Below are positions 37,447-50,927 of a DNA stretch of 64,000 bases, one piece after another. Position 1 is the stretch's first letter; each line of letters starts with the position of its first letter. The stretch spans positions 83,976,877 to 84,040,876 of the forward strand of contig CM048840.1 of the NCBI GenBank assembly GCA_026545765.1. The letters run 5' to 3'. Both the position numbers and the translations under genes were made by a program. Under the pieces are notes generated by a model that had not been told where the DNA came from, ran no database searches, and was given only the letters and a program-made list of their open reading frames with translations. The stretch comes from Plantago major. Taxonomy: Eukaryota; Streptophyta; Magnoliopsida; Lamiales; Plantaginaceae.

Positions 37447-39080
37447 TGTTAGGAATATCTGTTTATATTTTGATCAGCAACCTAATGACTTATCTTAGCT
37501 CAGAAAGGTGGTTAGTACTCTTGGTTCACTTGAACACTGTAAAAGAGGAAACTCACTAAGTATGATAGTCTAGCAAATCTTGTATAGGATGTTAGGTCTC
37601 AAAATGTAATTTTTATTTTCTAAAGAAGACCAAGAAGAAGACTTCCAGCAGGAAAAGTTCAACGGGTTTGAAGATTTGAAGACTGCACAAGATTGCTGAA
37701 AACAAAGGTTTTTCAGATACCTATGTCCAGATATATTGAAGAAACAAGTGTTTCGAAACACAAGTGTTGCAAAAGATATCTGAGAATAAGAGGTTTATGA
37801 GACGAGGAAAGTGCCCACAGATATCTACACTCAGATACCTTGGATATAAACTATGTTTCTGAAAGAGAAATATTTTATACCAAAGTTGTTTCAACAAATG
37901 GTATCTGGAGTTGTGATAATCGATGGAAAAGAACATGCAAAGTTTCAGAAAACTCTGATTGTATAAAGATCTCTGATACCATGCATAGTTCCGTTGGCAC
38001 TACAGGACAAAATATAGTATACAGTATTAAATGCGCAGATGTAAATGTTCGAACAAAACGGTAGCTTCAAGAAGAAGACAAACTCCATACAAAGATTATA
38101 TTCAAATATCAATAGTTTGAAATTCAGTTAAGTCTAACGGATACTATTCAAACGGCACTCAAATTCATCTATAAATATCAACACTTAGACTGCTTGAGAA
38201 CACACCTTAGAACACACAACACTGAACTTACATTGAATACTCACACACAAGCTCTCTCAAGCAAACTACTTACCTTCAAGCTTTCATGTAATCAAGCTCT
38301 TGATTCTAAGTAGCACAAAAGTTCTAAGTGTCCCGATCCTTAACAAGCATTGTTATCTCGTGAAGGAGTTGAACTAAGATTTCATATCCGAGATTCATTC
38401 TCCGAACACTTACAATAGACTTGGGTCAAGAGAGAACAAGATACCATACATTGAAAAGTGTATTAAGTATACTTGATTCATAGAGCTATCTCAATAATCA
38501 ATAAATTATTTAAGAAGCTCACCGACAAACAAACCTAAAACTAACACCATATTCAAGTGGAGTATAGGAAGTACTTAGTTTGGGAAACTAAGGAATAACT
38601 CCAAGGTTGTTGAGCACAGGAAGTACTTAGCTTGGGAAGATAAGGAATAGCTCAAAAGGTTTCGAGTACAGAAGTACTGGGTGGAAAGCCGGGAATAACT
38701 CAGGGGAACACTTGGTTTAACCTAGTGTATTTAGGAATCAAGAGAAGATATCCGTAAGGTTAACTCATTTATCCGCCTTAGTAGATTCTAGGTCCGAGAA
38801 AGGTCAAGTGGATTAGTCAAGGATTACGCCACCTTCAGATACCACTATAAAAAGACTTGTGTTATTTACTTTCTGCAGTTTATTACTTGCTTTACTTATC
38901 TTGCAAAGTACTTACACACATGTTGCTGAGCACGTGCACTTATCACATAAAAGTCTTCCGCTCTCTGAAATTAAGTATCAGATATCTACACAGATATCTA
39001 AGAAACTGTGTTTATCGACAAAAGTTTTAAAAGACTATTCACCCCCTCTAGTCTTTTACTTTGCCGTTATCCGACCAACA
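37447..39080 (+). repeat. Left LTR of the nested Ty1/copia element
   Basis: Begins TGTTAGGAATATCTG and ends GTTATCCGACCAACA, 1634 bp. Partner 50928-52572. Contains the TATA-like CTATAAATATCAACAC at about 38169. The insertion sites (TTATA before, GTATA after) agree at 4 of 5 bases, consistent with an eroded 5-bp target duplication. Confidence 0.94.
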
Positions 39081-39082
39081 AG

Positions 39083-39092
39083 TGGTATCGAG
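39083..39092 (+). other. Primer-binding site of the copia element
   Basis: TGGTATCGAG lies three bases after the LTR. The near-universal copia site is TGGTATCAGAG (initiator Met-tRNA), so one CAG has become CG here. Confidence 0.8.
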
Positions 39093-39119
39093 TGGAGGTT
39101 CCCAAGCCTTCAAAGATCA

Positions 39120-40900
39120 ACCTAGATCCCGTATAAGTGCTCACTAACCGCTTTCACCTATGCTTGATTCGCTTGTTTAGTGTGTTTGCCGCAGGATGTC
39201 TTTATGACGCCCAATTCTCAAGCCGTAGAATTATGAAAATGGAAGAACAACATGATGCTCCACCTAGAAGCCATCAAGGCGATTTAAATGATCGAAGTAA
39301 TAAAGAATGGCCCAATTGTCATTCAACAACTCAAGCAAGTCATAGAGGTTTCTATTGGCAGAGACAGAGAACAAAGCGGTGGTCTTCACAGACAGATGCG
39401 TCAACCAGTGGGAGACCTACCAGTCAAGTTATTTACGAACCAAAGCCCAAAGAAGGATTGCCCTGTCCTCAACAGACTAAAGACAGGTGGCAAGAAAGAC
39501 AGAAGAATCTTCAAAAGAAGTCAGAGAGCTATGCTCACTGAAGAAAGGAAAAAGATTCAAATCCAACTGGATGTCTAGATATTGAATCTGATTCTGAGGA
39601 TAAGGATTTAGATGATTCCACACTGCCTTCCCCAGAATTGTGCGGTGTCTCTCATGGAGTAATTGACTTTGGTCAAAAGAAGAAAGAAGTGTGTGGAATG
39701 GCTGAAGAAATCTTTCCAGATATCTCCAACATTGAACCTTGTCTAATGGCTGATGAGGTAACACATACTTCCTGTTATACTTATGAAAGTGATGAAGAGG
39801 GAATCAAAGATCTGGAAAAACTCAAAAGAGAACTTGATCTCTACGAAAGAGAATTTCTAATGATCCGAGCTAGAGCCGAAAGTTTTGAAGAAGAAAATAA
39901 TTCTCTTGAAAAGGAAAATTCTCAATTAATCAAGATATCTGAGAAAAAGGATGCTGAAAATGCATTTCTCAAGGCTCAGATATCTGAGACCGAAAATTCA
40001 CATAAAGAAGCAATGTCCAATCTTCAAAAGAAATGTGAAGATCTTCTTTCTGAGAATAAGGAACTCAAAAAGAAAGAACTATCTTTTCAATCTTATGCCA
40101 AAGCTAGTGACACTCATCAAGTACAATCTTATTTAAGAGATCCTTCGTAAAAGAGAGGACTTCAATAACACACACGCATGCCCACCACTCAATAAGAGTA
40201 ATGAAGGACTAACATTTGTCAAGGTTTCAAGGTGATTCCCAAACAATCTATAGTATCGATCGTAAAGCTAAGATTGTCGACAAAGGAAAGGCGCATACCA
40301 AGCCTTTGTGGGAAAAACAAGTCCAATGGAAAATGTGGGAAATGTCTCGAAAAGAAACATAACACGAAAAGTGTAATCACCCACAAGGTTATGTCTCTCA
40401 AAAGGAAAAATTGCAAGAGTCGACAAATTCTCCTATGTCACGCTTTCTCGAAAGAAAATAGATTATCTAGAGACTAGCAAAGCCACCGAGAAGAGATATC
40501 GACAGCACCAGTGCTGAACAAGATTGGCTATAAAGCCATCGGAAACAACTTGCTCGTGAAAACAAACAAGAGCAAGAACGATGGTTAAAAGCTAGAATTG
40601 CTCACAACAATTATCAAGTGGAAGATAAATCAAGCCGAAAATCAATGCTGTATAGAAGAAATCTAGCTAGAAAGCTAAGTTTGTCGAGAAGGCACTCGTA
40701 AACCTCGACAGTATCCGAAAAGCACCAAATGGAGCACCAAGGAACACACCAAGGAAGAAAATAGTTCTTAACAACAATGATACAAATCATTTAACTAGAT
40801 CCTCCTCAGGTTCCTCAAGTAGACAAAGAATGTTTCTAAGAAATTCATTTAAAAATGAATTCCTACTGGAAGATTCTTTTGTCCAGATGGTTCCATTGTT
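39120..40900 (+). pseudogene. Copia gag region, coiled-coil part
   Basis: The clearest piece is 39638-40150, a highly charged coiled coil (LEKLKRELDLYEREFLMIRA, ENNSLEKENSQLIKISEKKD, LQKKCEDLLSENKELKKKEL). A lysine/cysteine-rich stretch at 40290-40380 may be a broken zinc-knuckle zone. The expected N-terminal gag domain is not recognisable, so the start may be deleted or scrambled. Long coiled-coil gag extensions are common in Sirevirus-type copia elements. Confidence 0.6.
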
Positions 40901-40933
40901 GGTATGAGAACCTAATCTCCTGTTTCCTGTTTT

Positions 40934-42600
40934 GTGCAGAACACTCTAAAGACTAATTCAAAGTGGCATTTTGATAGTGGATGTGGGAAGCACATGACAG
41001 GAGACAAAGCAAATCTGATTGACTACAAAAATTGCAATGATGGACTAATTATCAGGTTTGCTGGAGGAGATGAAAATCCAACCATAGGTTTTGGAAATTT
41101 GAAGTTTGGAGCCCTGCAATCTCTGAATTACTTCATGTAAAGGGATTGAAATATAATCTCCTAAGCATGAGTCAACTAGTGGACAAAGGGTACACTGTCA
41201 AGATCAAGTCAAAACTATGTAAAGTGATTGACAATGAGTCAAAGGCATAGCCTCGTAAGCATGAAAGGAAATCTTTATGTTGCCGATTGGCATCCGCCAC
41301 AAATCAAGAATGTCTCATGGTGAGTCAATCTGGCCACACTGAAGAAAATTGGCTATGGCATAAAAGAATGAGTCACTTGAATTTCAAAACTCTGAATAAG
41401 CTAGCCAAGAAAGAGTTTGTGGTTGGTTTACCCAAAATGACATATAGAAAAGAAGGTGTATGCGCAGCTTGCCAAATGGGAAAACAATCCAAAACATCTT
41501 TCAAGTCTAAAACTAGACATTCCAGTGAAAGGCCACTGCAAATGTTACATATGGATCTTTTTGAATCCTCAGTAACTAGTTATGCAGGAAAGAAGTATGA
41601 TCTTGTTGTTGTTGATGATTACTCAAGATTTACTTGGATTGTCTTTCTCAAACACAACTGATGCAAGGGTTGAGATACCTAACTTGTCAATAAGCTCAAG
41701 TCATGAAAATGACAAGGTATCTCAGAATCGTAATGCACTATGGTAATCGAGTTTGTGAACCAAGACATCAAAGATTTTTGTACCGATAGGTATACAACAT
41801 CAACTATCTTCAGAAGAACACCACAACAAAATGGTGTTGCCGAAAGAAAGAATAGGACTGAAAGAAGCAAAGAAGAACAATGCTTATGACATCAAATAAG
41901 TGAAATTTATTGGGTTGAAGTTGAAACACAGTGTGCTACACTCAAAATAGATGTCGGATTAACAAACACCATTACGAGCTTTTCATTGGTAGACCCCCTA
42001 GTATCAAACATCTAAGGGTGTTTGGTTGCAGATGTTTTATTCTTAATAATGGAAAAGAATACTTGAGAACATTTCAACCAAAGGCAGATGAAGGAGTATT
42101 TCTTGGTTATTCTCTGAATAGCAAAGCCTACAGAATCTACAACAAAAGAACGCAAAATATCGAAGAATCTGTTCATGTAGTGTTCCATGAAGGAAACAAG
42201 AAAGTACTCTTAAATGATGATCTCTCAGATAGGTTCAAAGAACTAATGATTAAAGACTCTGAAAAAGGATCCTCAAAAGGAAACAATTCTACCATTCAAA
42301 TAGAGGATGAGTCTGACGATGAAAAGCAACCTATGCTTAGTAACAACCAGATGACTCTAAGACATGATGAAGAATTTCCCATGACAATTCCAGAAATGGA
42401 ACAGGTTACTGAGAACCTTCATTATGGAGAGGTATCTGAAAATGAGATTGCTGAAATGCAAGATTCAGATATCTCTAATACTGAAAAAGTGTCAGATATC
42501 CATGGCATTTCCCATGTGTCAGATATCTTAGATACTGCACAAGTATCTCATCAAGATCATATTGATTCATATACAAATCAAAATGATATTGATCCTACTA
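40934..42600 (+). pseudogene. Copia pol: protease and integrase
   Basis: The protease motif WHFDSGCGKHMTGD (about 40965-41010) is followed by the pre-integrase block WLWHKRMSHLNFKTLNKLAK with C-A-A-C (HHCC zinc motif, about 41350-41480), the integrase core LQMLHMDLFESS and DLVVVDDYSRFTWIVFLKH (to 41661), a damaged stretch (41661-41830) around the second Asp, TPQQNGVAERKNRT (about 41820) and the C-terminal HLRVFGCRCFI...DEGVFLGYS segment (42000-42115). An acidic linker runs to 42605. Domain order PR-IN-RT-RNH is diagnostic of Ty1/copia. Several frame breaks. Confidence 0.9.
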
Positions 42601-42614
42601 GTTGAAAACCCATT

Positions 42615-44247
42615 ATGAAATGGATAAGAAATCATCCTGCAAAGGATGTGATTGGTCCCATAGACCAAGGAGTTAGAACTAGAAGAGCAATTGCTGAAAA
42701 AGCAAATTGTCTCTATGGATGTTTCATCTCAAACATTGAACCAAAGACTATAGAAGAAGCATTAAAGGATCAAGATCGATCTCGCAATGCAAGAAGAGTC
42801 GATCAATTTGAGAGAAACAAAGTCTTGAAACCGGGTTCCATTTGATGACGGAATATCCGTAATCGTAACCAAGTGGGTTTTCGTAAACAAAATGAATGAG
42901 TCCGTGAAATAACCGTAAACAAAGCTAGGTTGGTTTCAAGGACTCACCTGCATCAATGACTAGATTTTGATGAATCTTATGCACCAGCTTGCAAGATTGA
43001 TGCAATAAGACTTTTTCTAGCCTTTGCAACTCATAATGACTTTACGCTTATCAAATGGATGTCAAGAGTGCATTTCTAAATGGTGAACTTGCCGAGGAAG
43101 TCTATGTTGAGCAACCACCGTTTTGAAGTTTCCTGTAAAGTAGGATGGTCTATAAGCTTCGTAAACCTCTCAGATAATGAAACAAACTCCAAGAGCATGG
43201 TATGATACATTGGATGACATACTACCGAAAGTGGTTTCAAGAAAGGAGATGTTGATAAAACACTCTTCACATGGAACCATGATGGGAAACTACTTTTAGT
43301 TCAAATATATGTTGATGACATTATATTTGGATCTAAAGACAAGCAACTTTGTGAAGACTTTGCTGAACTCATGAAAAGTAAATTCGAGATGAGCATGATG
43401 GGAGAATTGAATTACTTCCTAGGACTGCAAGTCAAGCAACTCAATGATGAAATATTCATTAGTCAAACAATGTATGCAAAAGACATGCTCAACAAGTTCG
43501 ATCTAAAGCCTTCTGAAAAGAATGCTAAGATACATATGAGCATTGGAACCAAAATGACCTATACTGAATCTGACAAGAGTGTTGAAGAACACAAGTATAG
43601 GAAATTGATCGATCTCTACTATACCTCACCGCAAGTAGACTGATATTCAATATGCGCTTGGAGTGTAAAGCGATTTCGCATAAATCCAATGCAGTCACAC
43701 TACAACATTGCTATGAAGATATTAAGGTATGTAAAGGGTACTGTAGAAGTTGGATTGTGGTATTCAAAAGATAGTGGATTGAGTTTGGTTGGCTATTCAA
43801 ATGCAGACTATGCTGGATCATTGCTTGATAGAAAAACACCTCGAACTTGTCAATTTCGGTGCTAGATTAATATCGTTCAAAGATGAAACAAAACTCAATT
43901 GTCACATCTACCATAGAGGTCAATATATTGTCATGGATGTCAAGGCTTCACAAATATTGTGGATACAACAACTCAGAGACTATGGATTCAATGAAGAGAA
44001 AACTCCCATTTTCTGTGACAACACAAGTGCTATTGCCATAACTCAGAACCCCAAGTTTCATGCTAGAACAAAGCACATTGATGTTAGACACCACTTCATC
44101 AGAGACCACGTTGAAAAAGGCAATATAGAGATACTCAAGATTGGCACTGAAGACCAACTTGCAGATATCTTCACTAAGCCACTAAAAGAAAGTAGATTCT
44201 TAGCCTTAAGACACAGTCTTGGACTAATGGAGCTACCAAAGCACTGA
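42615..44247 (+). pseudogene. Copia pol: reverse transcriptase and RNase H
   Basis: RT pieces run from the KWVF/ARLV region near 42870-42940, through LFLAFATHNDF, to IYVDDIIFGSKDKQLC (catalytic YVDD at about 43310) and MMGELNYFLGLQVKQLNDEI. RNase H covers about 43750-44247, with IFCDNTSAIAITQNPKFHAR, KHIDVRHHFIRD and DQLADIFTKPL, the normal copia end. At least five frame breaks between 42840 and 43800 interrupt it. Confidence 0.9.
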
Positions 44248-45031
44248 AAAAGTTCAGATATCTGAAGAAGATATCAAAGGAGAGAGAAAAGGAATCTGGA
44301 ACGGGTATCCAGACAAGAGAAGAGGTATCTGGAACGGGTATCCATAAACCAAAGGCTAAAGGGTAAAATGACTATTTGAAGATCTCTGAGACGGGTACTC
44401 AGATATCTAGGTCACTCAGTGAGGGAGAACACAAAAGAGAATAGTACAACTGTCTGCAGTAAACTACTATCTTGAAATTTGAATTATTTCTATCTTTGTG
44501 AAAAACTTTGAAAAGACAACAAGTATAAGATAGAATCAGATACAACAGTGTTCTCATTCACACAGAAACGTGATTCAGATAGCTAATAGCCAACATTCAT
44601 TAAATGGGCACAATTACAATTGTTGATTGTGATCATTGCTGAAGAAGCAATGGTGACCCTTGATGAAATGAGCGATTGATCTTTACGACGGAGATTAATT
44701 TCAAATAGTGGATCGTTGAAATCCCAAAGATGGCCCACTATGCATTTAATGCCAAACAAGCTTTTACCCATGCCTGCTCATAATACATGTATACTTACAC
44801 ACAAAATTGATTTGTATGTATATGTTTGTTGAGATTTCATTGCTATATATATAGGATTTTGGCAAAAGAAATCACTTTCGCCTAATCCAACATTCCGACT
44901 TGCACAAGAATAGCAAAAATCATTCTATCCTCTCTGCAAATCTATGCTCCCAAATTAGTTTTTCTGCAAAGAATCACTAATCTTACACCTTAATCTCTTT
45001 CAAACTTCGAAAAACTTACGATATATAAAGA

Positions 45032-48000
45032 GATGGCCCCTAAACGATCAACTACCCAAAAATCCCAAAGTACTACCACTGGTACTGCTGAAAAGCAAGC
45101 ACCAGATTTGGTAGTTATTAACAATCGATTGGTAGGGAACTTCAATCCGGATCATTGGACTTCAAATCATAGAATGATTTAGGGTGGTGCCATGATCGAG
45201 GAATACCTCATCGTCATTGAGACTCAAGTCGTAAAAACTGATACTTGACATGCTTGAAAAGGCAAAAACCAAGGGTTTTCTATCAGCTCTACCCAGTAGA
45301 ATCTCTTCACTAGATGTGTTAGAATTCTACAACAACTCCAGGATTATATCCTGTGTTTCTGAAGGCACTGCAATAGTGTCTATCAGAACTTCAGTCCAGG
45401 GAAAGGAAATCCTTCTGGACTTAACAACTTTCTGCAAGTTGTTTGACCATCAAAATCTTGAAAGGATTTTGAAATAGACACCAAGGATAATGATCTCCTT
45501 GAAGGTGTAAAACAACTGTACAGTGATGTGTGTGATCTTGAAAAATCATATACACCCACTGATTTCAAGCTTGCTGACATCAGAACTAGACATCTGCTGG
45601 TTCACTGGGATGTGTTGGCATGCATTCTTCACAGATGCTTTGATGGTCTACAAGGAGGTGCTGACCAAATAAGCCAAGAACGCTGGATGATGATGTTCTT
45701 ATTGCAACAACAAGACAAAAGGCTGGAAAACCCTTTCAATTGGGGAAAGTACGCCTTTATGAAATTTGTGAAAAAGGTTCAAGGCTTTGAGCGTACAATC
45801 GCTAAGGGATTTGTTGAGCCAAAGACCACAGTAAGTTATGGTCTAAAGATATGCTACTTGCTGGAAAAGCTTGGCATTGAGCTCAGAGAGAAGGCTGACA
45901 TAGCCAACAGTAACCTACTCTACAAATATGAGTATACGAACATGATGAAAAAGGTTATCGATCTCGTAAAGGTTCCAAGAAGCTTAAAGACCAAGAGGTA
46001 TCCGAGGGAAAAGTTATACCAAGAAGCCGTAACTTCATGAAAGAAGTCTCGCCGGCAAATCGTAAGGCACACCCATCGAGGTTGTCGATTCTGATACACC
46101 GCCAGAATGACGATGAACTCATAAATGCAGATGAACTCATCAATGCTGCAAAAGAGGTATCAACTACTGAACAAGTAGACTCAGCAAGAGAAAGTGCTTT
46201 CAGAAATGTTAAGACTATTTCCGAAAGCCTTGCTGATGAACTCATCAATACTGCTAAAGAAAGTAGTGACATATACCAAGCCCTATCTGCAGAAACCGCA
46301 GGAATTATGGACCAATTAGTTCCCAATGTTGATGAGAACTCTGACGATGAAGATGATGAATTAGTCATTTCTCAAGTCCTAGAAAAATCAAAAAGGGCTA
46401 AAGTTTCTGAAAAAGTAACTGGTGTAGAGGTATCTGAAGAAGAACCTACACCAAGGTTGCTGAACAAGCACCTGTTACAAAGGTTGTTGAAGAAGCAACA
46501 GTGTCCAAGGTAACTGGACAAATTACACCATCAGAGCAACAAAGACTGAAGCATATTGAAGATGCTCTGATGAGTGATAGCTTAGTGTTGGAGGATACTG
46601 CCATTGCCTCAAAACTCAACAGTCTGTCTCAAGCACAACAGCCAGATGTGAATACTGCTGAAATGGTACTTGAGCTGCAGATACCAGCATCTTTCATTGC
46701 TGAAGAAAATCCTGCAAAAGAGCAGGTTCCCAACTCAATGAGAGGGATCAAACTGAGACATCCGCCGTAATGATCAACTGTGGGAGGCAACCGAGTCATA
46801 CTCGTGCAAGGTCCAAGCACCAAACTTCAAACAAAGAAGATGAAATGGAACAACAACACCAACGCATAGAAGGGTCACAAGTTCCAGAGACCAATCAGCC
46901 TGACATTACTCAGGTATCTGAATGGTTTAACTCTCTACTTGTGATATTTTGTGCCACATAATCTTGTTATTTAATAGAATTTCTTTGTTACAGGCTGATT
47001 TAGAAACACGAGAACAAGAGGAAGCTGAAAAGCTTGCCTCAAAAACTGAGAAGGAGTCTTCCACACCCTCACAACTTAAGGAATTTGAGCATGTGCTACA
47101 GGTGATAAAGACTTCCTTAAGATATAATTTTTCAGATATTCGTTAATACACTTCACTAATAAGTCTTTGTTTCTAATAGGCTCCAACTGAGAAGGAAAAT
47201 GAAGAGACTGAAAAGTCTATCTCTTCAGAGAGAAATCCAAAGGCTTCCAAGGCCTCTGAGGAACAAGTATCTGAACCTTCTAAAGAGAAGGTATTTCATT
47301 CAGATATTTATACTCCTCAAAGAGCAATCTCTGATCATTTTTCTTAGACTAACACTTTCTACTAAACAGGTTCAAAAAGAAGTAGAAGTTGTTGAGGAAT
47401 TGCCCATTCAATCCTCACAACATATGGAAATTGATGAGGCATCAAGGCCTTCTCACAAGAAAAGATTCCAGAAACTGTACAAGTTTCTGTGAGACAAACA
47501 TCTGAGCCTCCAACAGAGGTAATTGACATCTCAGATATCTGATTTGTGAATAAAAATTTTCTTGATAAAATTTCCTAAGTGTTATGTTTTAATTCTCAGG
47601 TTCAAGCAGAAAGAAAGGTTGATGAGGACCAGACTTCCAAGTCTCCACCTCACAACAATATATCTGAGGCAACCCCTGTCTCGGTAGTACAAGTCTCTGA
47701 GCCTGATGTACTCATTCAGGTACCTCAGAAACCTAACTACACTTGTACTCAGATATCTACACAAGTTTTTATTCTAACTCAGAACTCTTTCTTTGAGGCT
47801 CAAACAAGTGCCACGAAGGTCCATGATGATGAGAAAAAGGACCTACTTCCCTTCTTCAAAGCTCATACCCTGCCAAAGCACATTCAATGCTTCAAGAAAT
47901 GGCAGAGGTTAAGGTGCTCAGATCTCTCTGAAATATTGAGAATCACAAATCAACCTACGAGACGAGCACGAGCTCTTGACTTGGAGAACTACATCCATGC

Positions 48001-50535
48001 AATGTTTCCCACTAACAAGATTAAGTCGACCTTATTGCATAAGGATTTCTCCAGAAGTGGCATGGTTGATTCAAGCCTTTAATCAGGCTGATGGTCAGAC
48101 AAGATTACAGATGGCATTCAAGCCAGTCCTGCCCCAGACTCTAAAATTTATTCCTTCTGAACAAGAGGAGGTTAATGGGCAGAATATCACTATTCCTGAA
48201 GTGATTAATCTTGTATCTGAAGACGATGAGGAGGAAGAAATAGATGAGAATAACTTTGATGAACCTCCCTCTGACCATCACAAAAAGGATGATGATGATA
48301 AGGATGATGATGATGCCCCTGCACCAGGGACGGGAGGGATTTCACAAGGACACATTGCCTCAGCTGCTGAAAAGCACACTGAGAGGACTTCACAGCAATC
48401 CCCTTCTCCATCTCCTCAGAAATCTACTCATCCAACTTCCCAACACAAAGTTACTACTGAACAAGTAGTTGAGCACTCTGAGGGAACAACTCAGAAAATA
48501 ACAGATGCACAAGCCAGAGTTGCTCAACTCAAACAACTGTTGGAAGAAGAACAACAACTACATCTTCAACTGGAAGAAAAGATAGCTGAATCTAGAGCAA
48601 AGCTCCAGAAGATTGAAGATCAAACAATCAAGGAAATGGAAGCTTATGCTGAAATGAAAGAACTCCAGCTTGTTGTTCAAGCAATTGCTAAGGAATTAGA
48701 TACTGAACAAGTATCTAATGACAAGCATGATGCTAAGGCTGCATTCCAAGAAGATGTTCCATCCTCCTCACTGAAAGGAAAGAAACCCATCTCTGAGATG
48801 GTTGCTGGACTAGACAACATTGATGAAAATGTCCAAGAGGATGAAGATCACTGGGCTGATAACTCAGATGATGAAGAAGACAAAACTTTGGCAGAACACC
48901 GCAATGAACACTTGGCGGTTTCACATTTGAAAAGGAAGCTGATTGCTCCTGATACATTCAGCAAGCTGCCAAATGTCAACTCCAATGAATACTTGAATAG
49001 ATATCAAGTACTGGCTAAATTATAAAAGGAGTTATCTTCTCAAGACAAAGCCGCCATTGCATCCATCCCTGCAGAGCTGAATTCATTCACTGAGCTCATC
49101 ACTCAGAGAACAACCAATCTGGTGATTTCTCAGAAAGATCTAGGCATGGTTAGGGATGATGACCAACTCTTGTCTACAAAATCTTTTGAAGAGGCTTGCT
49201 ATGATGCCGAAAAGCGATGCGTCAAGCCCATCGCGTAGCTTAATCGATAAGGATACTGGTCTTATCAAACAAAATCAGGAGCTCAAGGCTGATCTGGAAA
49301 AGTTGGTTGCTGCTTATAACTATCTGCAAGAGAACTTTAACTCCCTTTCAGAATCATTTGTGATTCTGAGTCAGTCAACAATGACTAAGGGGGAAGAATA
49401 TCAAGAGGCTCAGAGAGGAAGAGGAAGAGGAAGAGGAAACAAAAGAAAATCTGAACAACCACCTCTCAGAATAAATGAGCCCTCCTCCAGTCAGACTGCT
49501 CTACAGATAGTGGCCACCACTCAACTTCCTGAACAAGGAATGACAACAAGGGCCAGAGCACAAAAACCTCCAAGGAGTACCAATGCTCCAAGGAGAATAC
49601 AAGTAAAAGGGATTGATGAATCTTCTGAAGAAGAAGAAGAAGAAGGCCAAATCAAATCCCTGGACAATGAAGAAGGCTGCAAAAGTCTCACAAGAATTGA
49701 TCTTGATAATGATGATGAAGAGACTGATGAAGATGAAGCTCCTCTTCACAGAAAAATGAAAATTGAAAGCCTAACTGAGCCCATAGCTACAAAGCCTTTG
49801 GCAGCTAAAACACCCTCTGGAAATACCATGTCTATCGAGGGTGATTCTTCAAGCATTACCCCAAAGGAGAATTCAAGACAAAGGAGGAACAGGCTGAGAG
49901 CTGAACAAAGACAAAGTCAACTTCCACTCAGGCCAGAAGAAGCCAAAATTGAGTATGTGAAGAATGACAACAACTCCTCTTCACTGTGCATAAATCGTAA
50001 AATGGCTATCGGATTCTCGAACTCGCATTTATCGCTAAATTCAAGGTTTTAACCAATCCATAAACAAATGGCATGGAGAAAAGACAAGCCAATCTTGATT
50101 AACACCAACCACATCAAAGCATGGTCGATTTTGAAGTGATCAAGAGAATAGAAGCCATGAAAAGGACCTCTCGATGAATGTCCTTATGGAAAGCCGATGA
50201 TGTGCATGTAATTCTCAACATTATCGAACAGTACAAGAGCAAGACTTGCTGTGGAACCCTATGAGTCCTTCTACTTAACTGAAGATCAATACAAGGGTGA
50301 CATCAGATATCTGAAGATCATTTATGAATACTTCAAGCTATCAGATATCAGAATCGAGCATGCCTGGAAGTGGGGAAAGTATTTGTGGGTCAAGTACTTT
50401 GTCAAGAAAAATCCTACCAAAACCTACAACGAAGTCTGTGGATTTGCCAGAGACACAGAGATGATTGTCAGAACTCTTCTCTATGACTACTCTGATGATA
50501 TGAAAAGGTTTGGTGATAGGAAATTTGCAGATTGA
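45032..50535 (+). pseudogene. Extra long ORF region of the copia element, with intron-like gaps
   Basis: After pol there are 5.5 kb of sense-strand coding sequence. Parts: a Lys/Thr-rich start MAPKRSTTQKSQSTTTGTAE; a helical globular part (45250-46020; RHLLVHWDVLACILHRCFDG, WGKYAFMKFVKKVQ); an acidic Ser/Glu part; a repeat of short exons separated by introns (46914-47797); FFKAHTLPKHIQCFKKWQRL; an Asp/Glu-rich run; a coiled coil (about 48480-48700); an Arg/Gly run (GRGRGRGNKRK, 49420) and a second globular part near 50250-50535. It sits where Sirevirus-type elements carry an env-like ORF, but I recognise no envelope features such as a signal peptide or membrane helix. Several frame breaks; function unknown. 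Confidence 0.7.
46914..47797 (+). other. Five short introns separating phase-0 exon repeats
   Basis: Introns, all GT...AG: 46914-46993 (80 bp), 47102-47179 (78), 47291-47369 (79), 47519-47599 (81) and 47720-47797 (78). The exons between are 108, 111, 149 and 120 nt; all but the third, which has a one-base loss, are multiples of three and start with GCT or GTT (GCTGATTT, GCTCCAAC, GTTCAAAA, GTTCAAGC, then GCTCAAAC). The first four introns contain in-frame stops or shift the frame; the fifth is read-through. Four of the five contain TCAGATAT. Confidence 0.75.
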
Positions 50536-50912
50536 TCCATGGAGCTGTTTTGAAGACTTGAAGTATAGAAGACTTGAAGACTAGTTCATTAGGATGTACT
50601 TGGAGCTTGGTTACTCCTGTTGTCCTAATTTACTATGTATTTTTTTTTTTTTGTATCTTGCTGACTGAGCTAAATTTTATTATGTACTAAAGTTATCTGT
50701 AAGCTTTCTCTGTATCATATCTGATGAACTTACTCTCAGATATCGTTCTTTATAAAAGATAACTTGTCAGCAAAGACCACACCTTGTGATTTGGTTGATG
50801 TTTACTTTCTGCACTTAATTATATGAACTGAAAGATCATAAGAAATGATTAAGTGATGGATTGTTTCCTCATCCAGATTTGTAGTAGGTCAGATAGTCAT
50901 CGTTGACTGATC

Positions 50913-50926
50913 AAAATGGGGGAAAT
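50913..50926 (+). other. Polypurine tract of the copia element
   Basis: AAAATGGGGGAAAT, directly before the right LTR at 50928; the plus-strand priming site. Confidence 0.8.
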
Positions 50927-50927
50927 T

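Noticed and set aside
48244..48468. Met/Leu-rich 74-codon frame inside the copia extra ORF
   Set aside because: It is an out-of-frame reading of the Asp-rich stretch of the real frame.
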